Positions 29,431 through 29,625 of a DNA stretch of 29,625 bases are shown here, piece by piece. Each line of letters starts with the position of its first letter. Within the stretch, counting starts at the first letter, position 1. A program made the position numbers and the translations under genes. Source of the stretch: Candidatus Parcubacteria bacterium (lineage in GTDB: Bacteria > Patescibacteriota > Patescibacteriia > UBA1558 > GWA2-36-10); contig QZJA01000007.1 in NCBI GenBank assembly GCA_003599205.1, positions 1-29,625 on the forward strand. Reading direction: 5' to 3'. The notes beneath the pieces were generated by a model. That model did no database searches, was not told where the DNA came from, and saw only the letters and a list, made by a program, of their open reading frames with translations.

Positions 29431-29625
29431 ATGACAATTATTGATAAATTCAAAAGCATTGTCAAAGAGCATGGCGACAAGACAGCGCTGGGCTATTTGG
29501 TGGAGGGGCGATATAGAGAAATAAATTATCAGGAGTTGGATAATTATCGTTTGCAGTTGACTCATTTTGCTTTACAAAACAAATGGCAAAGAGGGCAAAG
29601 GTTAGCTGTTTTGTTTGACAATTCG
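29431..29625 (+). CDS. AMP-binding (acyl-CoA synthetase-like) protein, 5' part only
   Basis: The first 65 codons, running off the window edge. The N-terminus IIDKFKSIVKEHGDKTALGY, then YREINYQELDNY and GQRLAVLFDNS, fits the start of ANL-superfamily adenylating enzymes such as long-chain acyl-CoA ligases. The AMP-binding core lies outside the window, so the substrate cannot be judged. TTGTAA, 17 nt, TAAAAT just upstream would give a leader of only a few bases. Confidence 0.7.
   Translation, partial: MTIIDKFKSIVKEHGDKTALGYLVEGRYREINYQELDNYRLQLTHFALQNKWQRGQRLAVLFDNS

Noticed and set aside
1..29625. UGA recoded as Gly, as in Gracilibacteria/Absconditabacteria
   Set aside because: TGA ends several good genes (3287-3289, 27370-27372), and conserved Gly positions use GGN codons.

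Overview
The window looks like a chromosomal segment of a Candidate Phyla Radiation (Patescibacteria, Parcubacteria-like) bacterium. This placement is inferred from the small, AT-rich, tightly packed genome style, Patescibacteria-type secreted proteins with repeated FPD-like modules, and single-domain GIY-YIG genes sitting in palindromic repeats. No rRNA is present to fix the lineage. UGA is used as an ordinary stop (for example at 3287-3289) and release factor RF1 is present, so the genetic code looks standard.

Layout. 1-3317: end of a hypothetical gene, rodA, rplY (L25/CTC) and a DUF3048 protein. 3330-5908 (minus strand): a 62-aa microprotein, prmC, prfA and rpmE. 6188-9702: rpsB-tsf, then pyrH overlapping a PSP1/RicT-like gene, interrupted by a 44-aa membrane microprotein on the minus strand. 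9778-13677: gapA, a secreted repeat protein and cysS. 13764-15624: a structured RNA with a tRNA-like domain, then hisS and tRNA-His(GUG). 15679-21010: an M14/AstE-like deacylase, a HAD phosphatase, a uridine-phosphorylase-like enzyme, a PRTase-like protein and histidine ammonia-lyase. 21071-23461: an operon with a 35-aa peptide, a radical SAM enzyme and tyrS. 23560-26381: three membrane proteins resembling kinase-less sensors. 26389-29625: an asparaginase-like protein with a damaged active site, a GIY-YIG gene flanked by repeats, a fusion protein, an alpha/beta hydrolase and the start of an acyl-CoA synthetase-type gene.

There seem to be two gene classes. Most genes are AT-rich, lack a clear Shine-Dalgarno site and sometimes appear almost leaderless. 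A second class (62-aa gene, 44-aa gene, hisS, AstE-like, HAD, PRTase-like) has more G/C at third codon positions. Members of this class have promoters close to consensus and, mostly, strong Shine-Dalgarno sites. Two of them share a conserved leader that can hide the Shine-Dalgarno site in a hairpin.

The two strongest candidates for undescribed biology are (i) the 35-aa peptide / radical SAM / TyrRS operon, which looks like a small RiPP-type maturation locus, and (ii) the roughly 220-nt RNA upstream of hisS, which combines a tRNA-like cloverleaf lacking a normal anticodon loop with a four-way-junction domain and a terminator. Third is a GIY-YIG nuclease gene bracketed by palindromic repeats, one of which has been interrupted by a second palindrome family.
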